Translations under genes and position numbers: made by a program | Source: Lachnospira multipara LB2003 | Lineage (GTDB): Bacteria; Bacillota; Clostridia; Lachnospirales; Lachnospiraceae | NCBI RefSeq assembly: GCF_000702205.1 | Contig: NZ_JNKW01000011.1 | Location: 1 to 64,000 of the forward strand | DNA length: 64,000 nt | Direction: 5' to 3' | Notes under the pieces: model-generated | Databases searched by the model: none | What the model was told of the DNA's origin: nothing | The model's input: only the letters and a program-made list of their open reading frames with translations | In this document: in pieces, positions 16,488 through 25,560 of the stretch | Layout: the number at the start of each line of letters is the position of its first letter | How positions within the stretch are numbered: the first letter of the stretch is position 1

Positions 16488-16964
16488 ATGGGAATTTTAC
16501 AATATGCGCCACAAGCGCTTAAAAATCTATTCTTACCACCAGTCACTACATCCTATCCATTTGAACCTGCTACTTATCCAGAGGGCAGTAGAGGACATGT
16601 AGATATTGATATTGATAACTGCATTTCCTGCGGAATGTGCACAAGAGCATGTCCAAGTAATGCCCTTAGCGTAGATAAGATGAAGGGGACATGGACAATC
16701 AACAGATTTGACTGTGTAGCATGCGGTTTTTGCGTAGAAAAATGTCCAAAGAAGTGCCTATCTATGGTAATTGGATATGAAACACCAAATAATACTAAGT
16801 CAGAGGCCGTTTATCAAAAATCACCAGAAGTCTTAGAGCGTGAAGCAAAGCAAAGAGCTGAAATAGCAGCGAAAGCTGCCGCAGCCGCTAAAGCAAAGGC
16901 TGAAGCTGCAGCAAAAGCTAAGGCTAATGCTAATTCACCATCTGAAACAGAACCTAAGGCTTAA
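16488..16964 (+). CDS. echF: Ech hydrogenase ferredoxin-like subunit F
   Basis: The start at 16488 (MGILQYAPQALKNLF) follows GGAAAGGAG. Two [4Fe-4S] motifs are clear: C45-x2-C48-x2-C51-x3-C55 (CISCGMCTRACP) and C76-x2-C79-x2-C82-x3-C86 (CVACGFCVEKCP). It accepts electrons from reduced ferredoxin. Residues about 120-158 form an unusual Ala/Lys/Glu-rich helical tail (AKAAAAAKAKAEAAAKAKA) not needed for cluster binding; I know no role for it. It is the last ech gene; a hairpin at 17021-17051 separates it from hypF. Confidence 0.93.
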   Translation: MGILQYAPQALKNLFLPPVTTSYPFEPATYPEGSRGHVDIDIDNCISCGMCTRACPSNALSVDKMKGTWTINRFDCVACGFCVEKCPKKCLSMVIGYETPNNTKSEAVYQKSPEVLEREAKQRAEIAAKAAAAAKAKAEAAAKAKANANSPSETEPKA

Positions 16965-17020
16965 AGAAATAAGCTAACTAGCTATAATAATGCAATGTGT
17001 GTTATTAAAATAAATTAAAT

Positions 17021-17051
17021 TTAAGCTAAGGAATTTACTTCCTTAGCTTAA
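17021..17051 (+). terminator. Hairpin between echF and hypF
   Basis: TTAAGCTAAGGAA (17021-17033) pairs perfectly with TTCCTTAGCTTAA (17039-17051) around a five-base loop. Only ATATTT follows, so it may be a leaky terminator or an mRNA-stability element that lowers hyp expression relative to ech. It ends about nine bases before the hypF ribosome site. Confidence 0.55.
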
Positions 17052-17069
17052 TATTTAAGGAGGAAAAAG

Positions 17070-19406
17070 ATGCATACTGTTTATATCATTTATGTAAAAG
17101 GACTTGTACAAGGTGTGGGTTTTAGGCCATACGTATGCCAATTAGGACAAAAGCTAAATGCAAAGGGCTGTGTTTCAAATATAGGCGGTCAAGTTTTAAT
17201 AAAAGTATATGATGATAAAGACAAAGCAAATGCCTTAATTTCTTCTCTTAAAAAACTAACATATGACAATGATATCTTACCGGGATCTAATGTTAAATCC
17301 ATTAGTTTAAAGATTAAAGAGGAAGAAACAATAGATGAAAAAGATTTTTTTATAGACTATTCATCAAGCCTAGAAGGAGATATACGCTTTATACCTGTGG
17401 ATTATTGTACCTGTAACAAGTGCCAAAAAGAACTCTTAGATCCACAAAATAGAAGATATAAATATCCCTTTATTAGCTGTGTTTCCTGTGGACCAAGAAT
17501 ATCAATTATAGAGGATATTCCCTATGACAGAGACAATATTACATTAAAGGAATTCCCTATGTGTAAGGCCTGTGAAGATGAATACACTAAAGTAGGCGAT
17601 AGACGTCATTTTGCCCAAACCATTGGCTGTAATGATTGTGGTCCAAAGCTTATGTATAAAGAAAAGGATTCACAAATTTTTTATAAAGACGAAGCCCTAA
17701 ACTTAAGCATAAAGGCTTTAAAAATGGGTAAAATCCTAGCAATAAAAGATATAGGCGGATATCATTTTGTATGTGATGCAAGAAATGTAGCATCCATTAA
17801 AAAATTAAGACAGATTAAAAAAAGACAGAATAAGCCTTTTGCAGTAATGTTTAAATCTGTAGAAGACATTAAAGATTATGCATTTGTTAATGAAAAAGAA
17901 AAAGAACTTTTAGAAAGCAATGCAAGACCAATTGTACTTTTAAGAAAGAAAGAAACAGGTAAACTACCTGAAATTATAGATGATGACTCAAGTTATTTAG
18001 GTGCAATGTTGCCAGTAAATCCACTACAGATTCTACTTATGATGGAATTTGACGCACTTATTATGACAAGCGGCAACCTAAGTAAAGAGCCAATTATAAA
18101 GGATGACGAAAGAGCATTAAAGCTACTTGATTTAGGATTAATTGATGGATGCCTTTATAATAACAGAAAAATCACAAATTCCCTTGATGATTCAATTATG
18201 AAGGTAACACAAATAGATGATAGATATATTACACAAATAATTAGAAGAGCTAGGGGCTTTGTACCAACAGCAATTAGAATAAATAAGACATTAAAAGAAG
18301 AATGCTTTGCAGCTGGGGGAGATTTAAAGTCAGTTTTTGCCCTAGCTAGGAAAAATTATGTAACACTAAGTGGACACTTTGGAGACTTAATAGATTTAGG
18401 AGCATTTAAAGAAAGAAATTTATCCATAACTAGATTTATGAATTTATTAAACATAAATCCAAAGGAATTTATATGCGATAAACACAGTGGCTATTTATCA
18501 AATAAAGAATGTCATGAATTTGCAGCTAAAAATAACAGTCCAATAAAAACTATACAACATCACCATGCCCACATAGCCTCTGTTATGGCAGAGCATAATC
18601 TAGAAAAAACCATAGGAATTGCACTAGATGGAACAGGCCTTGGAAATGATGGCTGTATTTGGGGTGGTGAATTTCTATACTGTAAGGACAATGATTTTGT
18701 AAGAATGGGACATTTAGATTACATAAGCCTTATAGGAGGAGATTTGGCTACAACTGATATAGATAAATCAGCAGCTGTAAGCATAATGCAGTGTATAGAT
18801 AAAGGAATAATTGATAAGGACACACTAGATAAACATAAATTCTTAAGGGAATTTTTTAATAGTCCTGTAGAGAGTTTACTAAGAAGTGCTCTAGATAATA
18901 ATATTAATAGCTATAGAACTTCATCTTGTGGCAGACTTTTTGATATTATTTCAGTAATTCTAGGAATAAAAAATAAAAACACCTATGAGGGAGAAGCCCC
19001 GATTAAACTAGAGGAATGTGCCTATAAATACTATGAAAAAATAGGACATGAATTACCTCCTCCTTTAATAGCTGTAATAGTAAAGGAAACTAATAATGAA
19101 ATAATACTAGACACTCTTAACTTGATTGGAGATATTTATAATCTCTATATGGCAGGAGGTAACGTTAATGAGCTTGCCTTTGAATTTATTAATTCATTAG
19201 CAACAGCCCTTGTTAATATATGTCTATTAATTTCAAAAAAGACAGATTGTATGGATGTATCCCTATCTGGTGGCTGTTTTAATAACAGCTTATTAGTTAC
19301 AATTATCTACACTAAATTAAAGAACTTAGGCTTTAATATTTACACTAATAATCAAGTACCTTGCGGTGATGGCGGAATTGCACTAGGTCAAGTGTACTTA
19401 GCTTAA
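17070..19406 (+). CDS. hypF: Carbamoyltransferase HypF (hydrogenase CN ligand synthesis)
   Basis: The 778-residue protein has the full HypF order. An acylphosphatase domain comes first (residues about 1-95, GLVQGVGFRPYV). Next are two C-x2-C-x18-C-x2-C zinc fingers (CTCNKCQKELL with CVSCGPR, and CKACEDEY with CNDCGP). A YrdC-like domain follows (KQNKPFAVMFKS-type region), and the C-terminal carbamoyltransferase domain contains the HHHAHIASVMAEHN motif. HypF uses carbamoyl phosphate and ATP to pass a carbamoyl group to the HypE C-terminal Cys, which becomes the cyanide ligand. AAGGAGG precedes the start. Confidence 0.95.
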   Translation: MHTVYIIYVKGLVQGVGFRPYVCQLGQKLNAKGCVSNIGGQVLIKVYDDKDKANALISSLKKLTYDNDILPGSNVKSISLKIKEEETIDEKDFFIDYSSSLEGDIRFIPVDYCTCNKCQKELLDPQNRRYKYPFISCVSCGPRISIIEDIPYDRDNITLKEFPMCKACEDEYTKVGDRRHFAQTIGCNDCGPKLMYKEKDSQIFYKDEALNLSIKALKMGKILAIKDIGGYHFVCDARNVASIKKLRQIKKRQNKPFAVMFKSVEDIKDYAFVNEKEKELLESNARPIVLLRKKETGKLPEIIDDDSSYLGAMLPVNPLQILLMMEFDALIMTSGNLSKEPIIKDDERALKLLDLGLIDGCLYNNRKITNSLDDSIMKVTQIDDRYITQIIRRARGFVPTAIRINKTLKEECFAAGGDLKSVFALARKNYVTLSGHFGDLIDLGAFKERNLSITRFMNLLNINPKEFICDKHSGYLSNKECHEFAAKNNSPIKTIQHHHAHIASVMAEHNLEKTIGIALDGTGLGNDGCIWGGEFLYCKDNDFVRMGHLDYISLIGGDLATTDIDKSAAVSIMQCIDKGIIDKDTLDKHKFLREFFNSPVESLLRSALDNNINSYRTSSCGRLFDIISVILGIKNKNTYEGEAPIKLEECAYKYYEKIGHELPPPLIAVIVKETNNEIILDTLNLIGDIYNLYMAGGNVNELAFEFINSLATALVNICLLISKKTDCMDVSLSGGCFNNSLLVTIIYTKLKNLGFNIYTNNQVPCGDGGIALGQVYLA

Positions 19407-19443
19407 ATTAAATTTAGAATTAATAAGAAGAAGGAAAAATTAT

Positions 19444-19680
19444 ATGTGTGTTGCATTACCAGGAATAATTACAAAAATAAATGATAATAATACAGCTACA
19501 GTGGATTTTAATGGTAATACCGTTAATGCCCACCTTGGCTTATGTGATGTAGAAATCGGAGATAGCGTGCTTGTTCATGCTGGTTGTATTATTCAGAAAG
19601 TATCTAAATCAGAAGCTGACGAGATAAGAGATATTTTTGCAGAAATTAATGAATTAGGAGATTTGACTAATGCAAACTAA
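19444..19680 (+). CDS. hypC: Hydrogenase maturation chaperone HypC
   Basis: This 78-residue protein has the invariant N-terminus MCVALPG, in which Cys2 carries the Fe(CN)2CO unit together with HypD. The SH3-like barrel (TATVDFNGNTVNAHLGL, VLVHAGCIIQ) is typical. It is followed by hypD with an 11-bp overlap, so the two partners are translated together. The ribosome site is GAAGGA. Confidence 0.95.
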   Translation: MCVALPGIITKINDNNTATVDFNGNTVNAHLGLCDVEIGDSVLVHAGCIIQKVSKSEADEIRDIFAEINELGDLTNAN

Positions 19681-20761
19681 TAGGGATTTAGATATTAAAG
19701 AAGAAATTAAAAAATACGTCACATTCCTAAAAGAATACAACGGAGAGACCCTACGTCTTATGGAGGTTTGTGGAAGCCATACAGCCGCCATATCAAAATC
19801 AGGAATTAAAAAAATCATATCACCTAAAATCAAATTGATTTCAGGTCCTGGCTGTCCTGTATGTGTTAGTCCATCTGCTTTTGTAGATAGATTAATTGAA
19901 CTTGGAAAAAAAGGAGCACATATTGTTAGCTTTGGAGATATGATGCGAATACCAGGGTCTACTAGCACCCTAAATGAAGAAAAGGGAAAGGGGTTACTAG
20001 CAAGCTATGTTTACTCACCCCTTGATATTATTGAAATGGCAAAAAAAGAACCGGAAAGGGAATTTATTTTTGCCGCAGTAGGTTTTGAAACAACCATTCC
20101 TACATATACACTTTTACTTGATAGAATAATAGAAGAGAATATAACTAACATAAAAATTCTAACAGCGCTAAAAACCATGCCAGAAGCCATTGATTTTTTA
20201 TGTATGAACAAATGCGACATTGATGGTTTTATAGCTCCAGGACATGTAAGCGTTATTACAGGAAGCGATGCTTTTAATGAGGTTTCATCTAAGTATAAAA
20301 TGCCTATGGCAGTTACAGGCTTTAGCCCATATGAATTAGTACTTGGAATCTATGCACTTACCAATACCTGCATAAATAAAGAAAAATATATATCTATGGG
20401 AAAAAGTCTTGTAGGAAACTACTACAAAAGCGTTGTAGAAACTAATGGTAACCAAAAGGCCCAAAGACAAATAGATAAATACTTTAGAAAAGGAGATGCA
20501 ATCTGGCGTGGAATGGGAAATATCCCAAATTCTGGACTTTATCTAAAGGATGAATATTTAAAATACGATGCCGGTAGCCAAAATCTAAATGACGATAAGA
20601 AGATAAATAAGGCTTGTCGCTGTAGTGATGTTTTAATGGGTAAAATTTCTTCAAAGGAATGTCCATTATTTAAGAAAATATGTAACCCTCTAACTCCTCA
20701 AGGAGCTTGTATGGTTTCATCTGAGGGAAGCTGCTATCAAGCATTTAAAAATAACGACTAA
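19670..20761 (+). CDS. hypD: Hydrogenase maturation protein HypD
   Basis: The 363-residue protein carries the HypD signatures LMEVCGSHTAAISKSGI, SGPGCPVCV and GFETTIP. C-terminal cysteines (CRCSDVLMGK, CPLF, CMVSSEGSC) hold the [4Fe-4S] cluster. HypD, with HypC, is the scaffold on which the Fe(CN)2CO group is assembled. The start codon at 19670 overlaps the hypC end and is preceded by TTAGGAG. Length is normal. Confidence 0.95.
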   Translation: MQTNRDLDIKEEIKKYVTFLKEYNGETLRLMEVCGSHTAAISKSGIKKIISPKIKLISGPGCPVCVSPSAFVDRLIELGKKGAHIVSFGDMMRIPGSTSTLNEEKGKGLLASYVYSPLDIIEMAKKEPEREFIFAAVGFETTIPTYTLLLDRIIEENITNIKILTALKTMPEAIDFLCMNKCDIDGFIAPGHVSVITGSDAFNEVSSKYKMPMAVTGFSPYELVLGIYALTNTCINKEKYISMGKSLVGNYYKSVVETNGNQKAQRQIDKYFRKGDAIWRGMGNIPNSGLYLKDEYLKYDAGSQNLNDDKKINKACRCSDVLMGKISSKECPLFKKICNPLTPQGACMVSSEGSCYQAFKNND

Positions 20762-20792
20762 TTTAAGGAGGACTGTTACGGCAGTAAAGACT

Positions 20793-21785
20793 ATGATAAT
20801 AAATATGGCACATGGAAGTGGTGGAGCTTTTACATCACAATTAATAGACGAAATATTTGTAAAGGAATTTGATAACGAAACAGTTAAGGAGCTAGAAGAC
20901 TGCGCTATTGTTGATGGATCTAAAAAAATAGCAATGACAACAGATAGCTTTGTTGTAAATCCAATAATTTTTCCAGGTGGAGATATTGGTAGACTATGTA
21001 TTTGCGGTACAGTTAACGATCTTTTAATGAGAGGCGCCACACCAAAATATATTACTTGCGGTTTTATTATTGAAGAAGGTGCAGACTCTGATGTCTTAAG
21101 AAAAATCGTAAAATCCATGGCAGCTACAGCTAAGGAAGCCGGTGTAAAAATAGTAGCCGGAGATACCAAGGTAATTGAAGGTAATGGCGGAATTATGATA
21201 AATACAGCTGGTGTAGGTTTTGTTGACACTGATCTTAATATTAGCTCTAAGAATCTAGAAGAAGGAGATGTTATTATTCTTAGCGGAAATCTAGGAGATC
21301 ACCATGCCACAATTCTTGGAAGCCGTATGAATATAACTAATAACATTAAAAGCGACAATGCCCCACTAAATGAAATTGTAGAAAATCTACTAAAGGAAAA
21401 GATAACAATTCATACAATGCGAGATGTTACAAGAGGCGGCCTCTCCACTGTACTTACTGAAATTTCAAGAAGTTCTAATCTAGACATAAGATTAGAAGAA
21501 GATAAAATCCCTGTTAGCAATGAAGTTAGAGATTTTTGCGGACTTCTAGGCCTAGACCCTCTATATATGGGAAATGAAGGCAAATGCGTAATAATTCTTC
21601 CAAAAGAAGAAAAAGAAAAAGCCCTCTCAATTATAAGAAATTCAAAATATGGCGAAAATGCTTGTATAATCGGAGAAGTTATGGCAAAGGAAGAAGATAA
21701 AGCATTAGTTTATATAGAAACTGAAATTGGCGGAAGACGAATTCTTGACGTACTTCAAGGCGAAGGCCTCCCAAGAATATGTTAA
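20793..21785 (+). CDS. hypE: Carbamoyl dehydratase HypE
   Basis: The 330-residue AIR-synthase-like protein has the opening MAHGSGG motif, an ATP-binding PurM fold (GDTKVIEGNGG, MRDVTRGGLSTVL) and the essential C-terminal PRIC, whose Cys is carbamoylated by HypF and dehydrated to the cyanide. The start is uncertain. The strong AAGGAGG (20765-20771) is 21 bases before the ATG at 20793, but six bases before an in-frame ACG at 20778 that would add TAVKT. ATG at 20793 is kept as the conservative choice. It is the last gene of the hyp set; hypB is absent. Confidence 0.93.
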   Translation: MIINMAHGSGGAFTSQLIDEIFVKEFDNETVKELEDCAIVDGSKKIAMTTDSFVVNPIIFPGGDIGRLCICGTVNDLLMRGATPKYITCGFIIEEGADSDVLRKIVKSMAATAKEAGVKIVAGDTKVIEGNGGIMINTAGVGFVDTDLNISSKNLEEGDVIILSGNLGDHHATILGSRMNITNNIKSDNAPLNEIVENLLKEKITIHTMRDVTRGGLSTVLTEISRSSNLDIRLEEDKIPVSNEVRDFCGLLGLDPLYMGNEGKCVIILPKEEKEKALSIIRNSKYGENACIIGEVMAKEEDKALVYIETEIGGRRILDVLQGEGLPRIC

Positions 21786-21813
21786 ATAGAATATGTTAAT
21801 TCTATATTTTTTT
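21786..21813 (+). terminator. Terminator of the hyp genes
   Basis: ATAGAAT (21786-21792) pairs with ATTCTAT (21799-21805), and ATTTTTTT follows. It lies directly after the hypE stop. Confidence 0.7.
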
Positions 21814-21864
21814 GAAAGATTAATGCTAGACTAAAAAATAACTTTAACCTTTCTAATATAGTAA

Positions 21865-21893
21865 TTGAATAACTTAAACACTCGTGCTATAAT
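21865..21893 (+). promoter_or_regulatory. Promoter of the chemoreceptor operon
   Basis: TTGAAT (21865-21870) and TATAAT (21888-21893) are 17 bp apart, and TGC before the -10 makes an extended box. It lies about 57 bp before the gene start. Confidence 0.7.
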
Positions 21894-21949
21894 AAAGTTA
21901 CTAAATTTTGTGAAAAATTAAATATCATAAATAGGAGGTACTTTAGTTT

Positions 21950-23968
21950 ATGAGCACACAACAAAGTGAAAAACGCGTAGTGCGAATACGAGACAAGTTC
22001 TTGCTTTCCATTATGCCTGCAATAATCATTTTTATTATCTTGATTATTGTCATAGCTGGCCTTTTATCTGAACGAATGATCAAGAAATTATCAGAAGATG
22101 CCCTAGACTCATCCGTTAGTACACAATCTGATAATATTAATAGTTGGATGAATGAAAACCTAGAAAATTTCTCCACTATAAAAAACACAATTGAAGCAAT
22201 GCAACCAAATGCAGACGAACTTCAAAAACTATTAGACGCTTTTTACGGTTACAACAAATACGCACCAGAAGGTGTTTACATTGGTACACTAAGCGGCGAT
22301 CTAATTAAGGCAACAGAATCTATGAAAAACAACGCTGATGTAACACAAACAACCTGGTTTAAGGAAGGTTTAACAAGAGTAAATCTTAATTACACTAATG
22401 CCTATAAAGATTTTAAAGGAGACATGATTATTTCTGCAGCAGGTCTTATTAATGACGGCTCAGACAATCTTAAAGTATTAGCAGCTGATGTTCCTCTAGA
22501 TCAAATAAGTATTATTGTAAACTCTGGCGTTAAAATGGAAAATGCTTATTCCTTCCTTGTTGATACCAATGATAATACAGTGCTTGCTCATCCTGACAGC
22601 CAAATTGTTTCAACAAAACTTGATTCAAGTTCGGATGCCTTCCTTGGAGAAGTCGCTAAAAAAATAAACGAACGTGACTACAACAGAACAAAAATTAACA
22701 ATAATCTTGTTTGCTTTAAACAGATTTCAGGAACTAATTGGGTTTTGGTATCATACATTAAAGAATCTGTTATTTTAAGTCAAGTTTATAGCTTAATTAA
22801 TAAGTTAGTAGTTATTGCTGTTGTAGCTATCTTACTTACATCTGCAGTAATTATCTACATTGTAACAGTTCTTATTAAGCCTATTTCTAAGATTTCTGAT
22901 GGAGTTACAGCAATGGCTGATGGCGACTTTACTATTAAGATTAACAATAATAGTAATGATGAAATCGGAAGAATGAGCGATAAAGTAAATCAATTTATTA
23001 AGATTATGCGTAACATGCTACAATCCGTTGCTGACGAATCAGCCAAATTACAGGATGAATCAAGAACTAGTGATGTTGTTGCCAAATCCATGTATCAGGC
23101 TTCAGAAAAACAGTCAAAGGCAATGCAAAATCTTAATTCAACTGTAGATGAACTTGCAACAGCAGTTAATGAAATTGCCATAAATGCACAAACCCTTACA
23201 GAAGTTGTTTCTGTAACAAGAGCTAACTCAACAAAGGCTAATGAAGCAATGCAGGAATCTGTTGAAATCTCTAAACAGGGTAAAACAGATATGGAAAAAT
23301 TATCAGATGCTATGGGTCAAATCGAGAATTCAATCAAAGAGCTTGTTACATCAATTAATAAAGTTGGTGATGCATCTGAGCGAATTACAGGCATCGTAGC
23401 ATTAATTGGAGAAATTGCAGAAGAGACAAATCTTCTTTCTCTTAATGCAAGTATTGAAGCTGCTAGAGCTGGTGAGGCTGGAAAGGGCTTCTCAGTAGTA
23501 GCAAGTGAAATTGGTAAACTAGCTCAAAATTCAGCAGAAAATGCACAAAACATTGCTAAACTCATCGAAGAAATTAGAGATTCAATAACTAATGTAGTTG
23601 ACCAGGCTAACGAAAGTGCTACAAGCATTAAGGCTAACACAGACTTAATTGATGTTGCCATGGAAACCTTTGACAAAATTTATGAAAACATCGCTAATTC
23701 AAGCGACTTAGTCTCAGAAATGATAGATGGTGTAACTAAGGTTGATGATGTTGCAACTAATGTAGCTGCGATTTCTGAAGAACAGGCTGCTTCAGCTGAT
23801 GAAATCTTAGAGACATCTAAACAAATGGTAGAACAGGCTGATAACATTACAAGAAATAGTGAAGATGTAGCAGCTAACTCTAATGAACTTGCACAAACTT
23901 CTAATACCTTAACTGAATATGTTTCGAAGTTTAAACTTGGAAGTCCATCAGACGATGATGAGGATTAG
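21950..23968 (+). CDS. Methyl-accepting chemotaxis protein
   Basis: The 672-residue receptor has one membrane helix near residues 19-42 and an extracytoplasmic sensory region of about 235 residues with a Cache-like pattern ([36 protein letters not shown]). A second helix lies near 282-308, followed by a HAMP domain. The cytoplasmic rod carries the conserved tip [19 protein letters not shown]. It senses an external ligand and controls CheA; no che genes are present here. It is co-transcribed with the sugar-binding lipoprotein that follows after 11 bp, suggesting that this protein delivers the ligand. AGGAGGT lies 12 bp before the start. Confidence 0.92.
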   Translation: MSTQQSEKRVVRIRDKFLLSIMPAIIIFIILIIVIAGLLSERMIKKLSEDALDSSVSTQSDNINSWMNENLENFSTIKNTIEAMQPNADELQKLLDAFYGYNKYAPEGVYIGTLSGDLIKATESMKNNADVTQTTWFKEGLTRVNLNYTNAYKDFKGDMIISAAGLINDGSDNLKVLAADVPLDQISIIVNSGVKMENAYSFLVDTNDNTVLAHPDSQIVSTKLDSSSDAFLGEVAKKINERDYNRTKINNNLVCFKQISGTNWVLVSYIKESVILSQVYSLINKLVVIAVVAILLTSAVIIYIVTVLIKPISKISDGVTAMADGDFTIKINNNSNDEIGRMSDKVNQFIKIMRNMLQSVADESAKLQDESRTSDVVAKSMYQASEKQSKAMQNLNSTVDELATAVNEIAINAQTLTEVVSVTRANSTKANEAMQESVEISKQGKTDMEKLSDAMGQIENSIKELVTSINKVGDASERITGIVALIGEIAEETNLLSLNASIEAARAGEAGKGFSVVASEIGKLAQNSAENAQNIAKLIEEIRDSITNVVDQANESATSIKANTDLIDVAMETFDKIYENIANSSDLVSEMIDGVTKVDDVATNVAAISEEQAASADEILETSKQMVEQADNITRNSEDVAANSNELAQTSNTLTEYVSKFKLGSPSDDDED

Positions 23969-23979
23969 GAGGTGTGGTT

Positions 23980-24981
23980 ATGAGTAAATTTAAAAAGCAA
24001 ATTAAAAAATTAATATCAATAACATTAGTAGCCACATTAATTTTTGGAACTCTTTCATTAATAGGATGTGGTGGTTCATCAAAATCTGCTGGTGGAAAAA
24101 ACTTCTTTTTCACAATAAGAGATATAGATGATGCATTTAGAGCGACACTACAGCAAAGCCTTGAATCAGCTGCTAAATCAAAAGGAGCAACTATTACAAC
24201 TAAATATTGCGGATTAAAATCTGATCAACAAGTAGCAGATATTAAAGAAGCAGCTGCTTCTGGAAAATATAGTGCAATTATATGTGTACCTACAGATTCA
24301 TCAACAGCCCTACAGCTTGAACTTGCAGCAGGTGATTTACCGGTTATTTTCTTAAATAATAAGCCTGATGATTCTGTACTTAAGCCAAATAAATATGTAT
24401 ACGTTGCATCTGATGAATATCAGGCAGGCAGATTTCAGGCAGAATATATGTATGATCTTCTAGGCAAGCCAAAGGAAATCAATGCAATTATACTTATGGG
24501 TGAAAGAAATCATTCAGGTACAATAGGTCGAACAGAAGCTGTTAAAAACTTCTTTAAAGACAATGGAGTAACTCTAAACATTGTATTTAATGATTATGCA
24601 AATTGGTCAGATGAAGAAGCTGATGATTACATGAAATTATTCTTTAAAACAGGTCAGAAAGTAGATGTTATCTTCTGTAATAACGATACAATGGCACTTG
24701 GTGTTATAAAAGCACTTAAAGAAGCCGGGTTTAACACAAGTCAAATACCAGTAGCTGGTGTAGATGCAACAAAGGAAGGATGCCAGTCAATTGCAAACAA
24801 TGAGCTTAATTTCACTGTTTATCAAAATGGTGCTAAGCAAGGTGAAAAAGCTATTGAAGTGGCAATAGCACTTGCTGACAAAAAAGATACATCAAAGATT
24901 GAAGGAATAAATGAAACTAAGAAATGTTTCTTTGTTGATTTTGAAAAAGTAACAAAATCTAATGTATCAAGTTATCAGTAA
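23980..24981 (+). CDS. Sugar-binding lipoprotein (periplasmic binding protein type 1)
   Basis: The start at 23980 follows AGGAGGTG. The 333-residue product has a lipoprotein signal: a basic start, a hydrophobic core and the lipobox LIGC with Cys30 as the lipid anchor. The rest is a ribose/galactose-binding-protein fold (two Rossmann-like lobes), with typical segments such as AIICVPTDSSTALQLELAA, VYVASDEYQAGRFQAEYM and VIFCNNDTMALGVIKALKEAG. The gene has no ABC permease or ATPase around it. Its partner appears to be the chemoreceptor directly upstream, like Trg/Tar partners in enteric bacteria. The ligand is probably a sugar but is not visible from sequence. Confidence 0.9.
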   Translation: MSKFKKQIKKLISITLVATLIFGTLSLIGCGGSSKSAGGKNFFFTIRDIDDAFRATLQQSLESAAKSKGATITTKYCGLKSDQQVADIKEAAASGKYSAIICVPTDSSTALQLELAAGDLPVIFLNNKPDDSVLKPNKYVYVASDEYQAGRFQAEYMYDLLGKPKEINAIILMGERNHSGTIGRTEAVKNFFKDNGVTLNIVFNDYANWSDEEADDYMKLFFKTGQKVDVIFCNNDTMALGVIKALKEAGFNTSQIPVAGVDATKEGCQSIANNELNFTVYQNGAKQGEKAIEVAIALADKKDTSKIEGINETKKCFFVDFEKVTKSNVSSYQ

Positions 24982-25004
24982 TAATAAATTAAAGTCTAAA
25001 TATC

Positions 25005-25052
25005 ACCCGCCAAATTTAGTTTACGCTAACATTTGGCGGGTATTTATTTATA
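25005..25052 (+). terminator. Terminator after the binding-protein gene
   Basis: ACCCGCCAAAT (25005-25015) pairs with ATTTGGCGGGT (25031-25041), and ATTTATTTATAT follows. Confidence 0.8.
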
Positions 25053-25070
25053 TATATTCTAATATTTCCC

Positions 25071-25099
25071 TTTACAATTTGGCATAAAAAAGCTAAAAT
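25071..25099 (+). promoter_or_regulatory. Promoter of the thrS T-box leader
   Basis: TTTACA (25071-25076) and TAAAAT (25094-25099) are 17 bp apart, and the T-box structure begins a few bases downstream. Confidence 0.65.
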
Positions 25100-25109
25100 A
25101 AGTTTGTCA

Positions 25110-25497
25110 ATTTTGACATAAATCGTTGAAGAGAAGAGTAGATTAAGCAGAGGTTCCAGAGAAGGATACATGTCTTAGACTTGGTGGAAGTATCCTAACT
25201 TAAACTTAATTGAAGACCAGCTCTGAGAGGCTCTAATCAAGCCCGGTGATTCCGTTATAATCATTAAATGAGAGGCCGAAGTTAGGCTTTGGGATAACTG
25301 ATTAGAAGATTTAACTTTAATCAATAACTTTCCTAGATAACACTTTGGCAAGCAGGGTGGAACCGCGTAAAATTAAATTATACGTCCCGTGCATTAGAAA
25401 AACTAATAATTAAGACTATTAAGAAGGAACCTTTTGATTTCTATTAACATATAAAGTTTTATTTAATTTGTTTATTCTAATGTACGGGCTTTTTTTA
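25110..25497 (+). promoter_or_regulatory. T-box riboswitch of thrS
   Basis: The conserved T-box sequence AGGGTGGAACCGCG lies at 25354-25367. A terminator follows: CCCGTGCATTAGAA (25386-25399) pairs with TTCTAATGTACGGG (25475-25488), one G-U pair, then a T-run. The apical part of Stem I is closed by GGATAC / GTATCC. In its lower part, AGTAG on the 5' side faces GAAGACCAG on the 3' side, which makes ACC at 25216-25218 the likely specifier codon (threonine). Uncharged tRNA-Thr would bind and let transcription pass into thrS. Confidence 0.92.
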
Positions 25498-25560
25498 TCG
25501 TCCCGGCTTTTTAAAGCGAAAGCTTTAGACTAGATTTTAATTATTTTAAGGAGGCCATTT

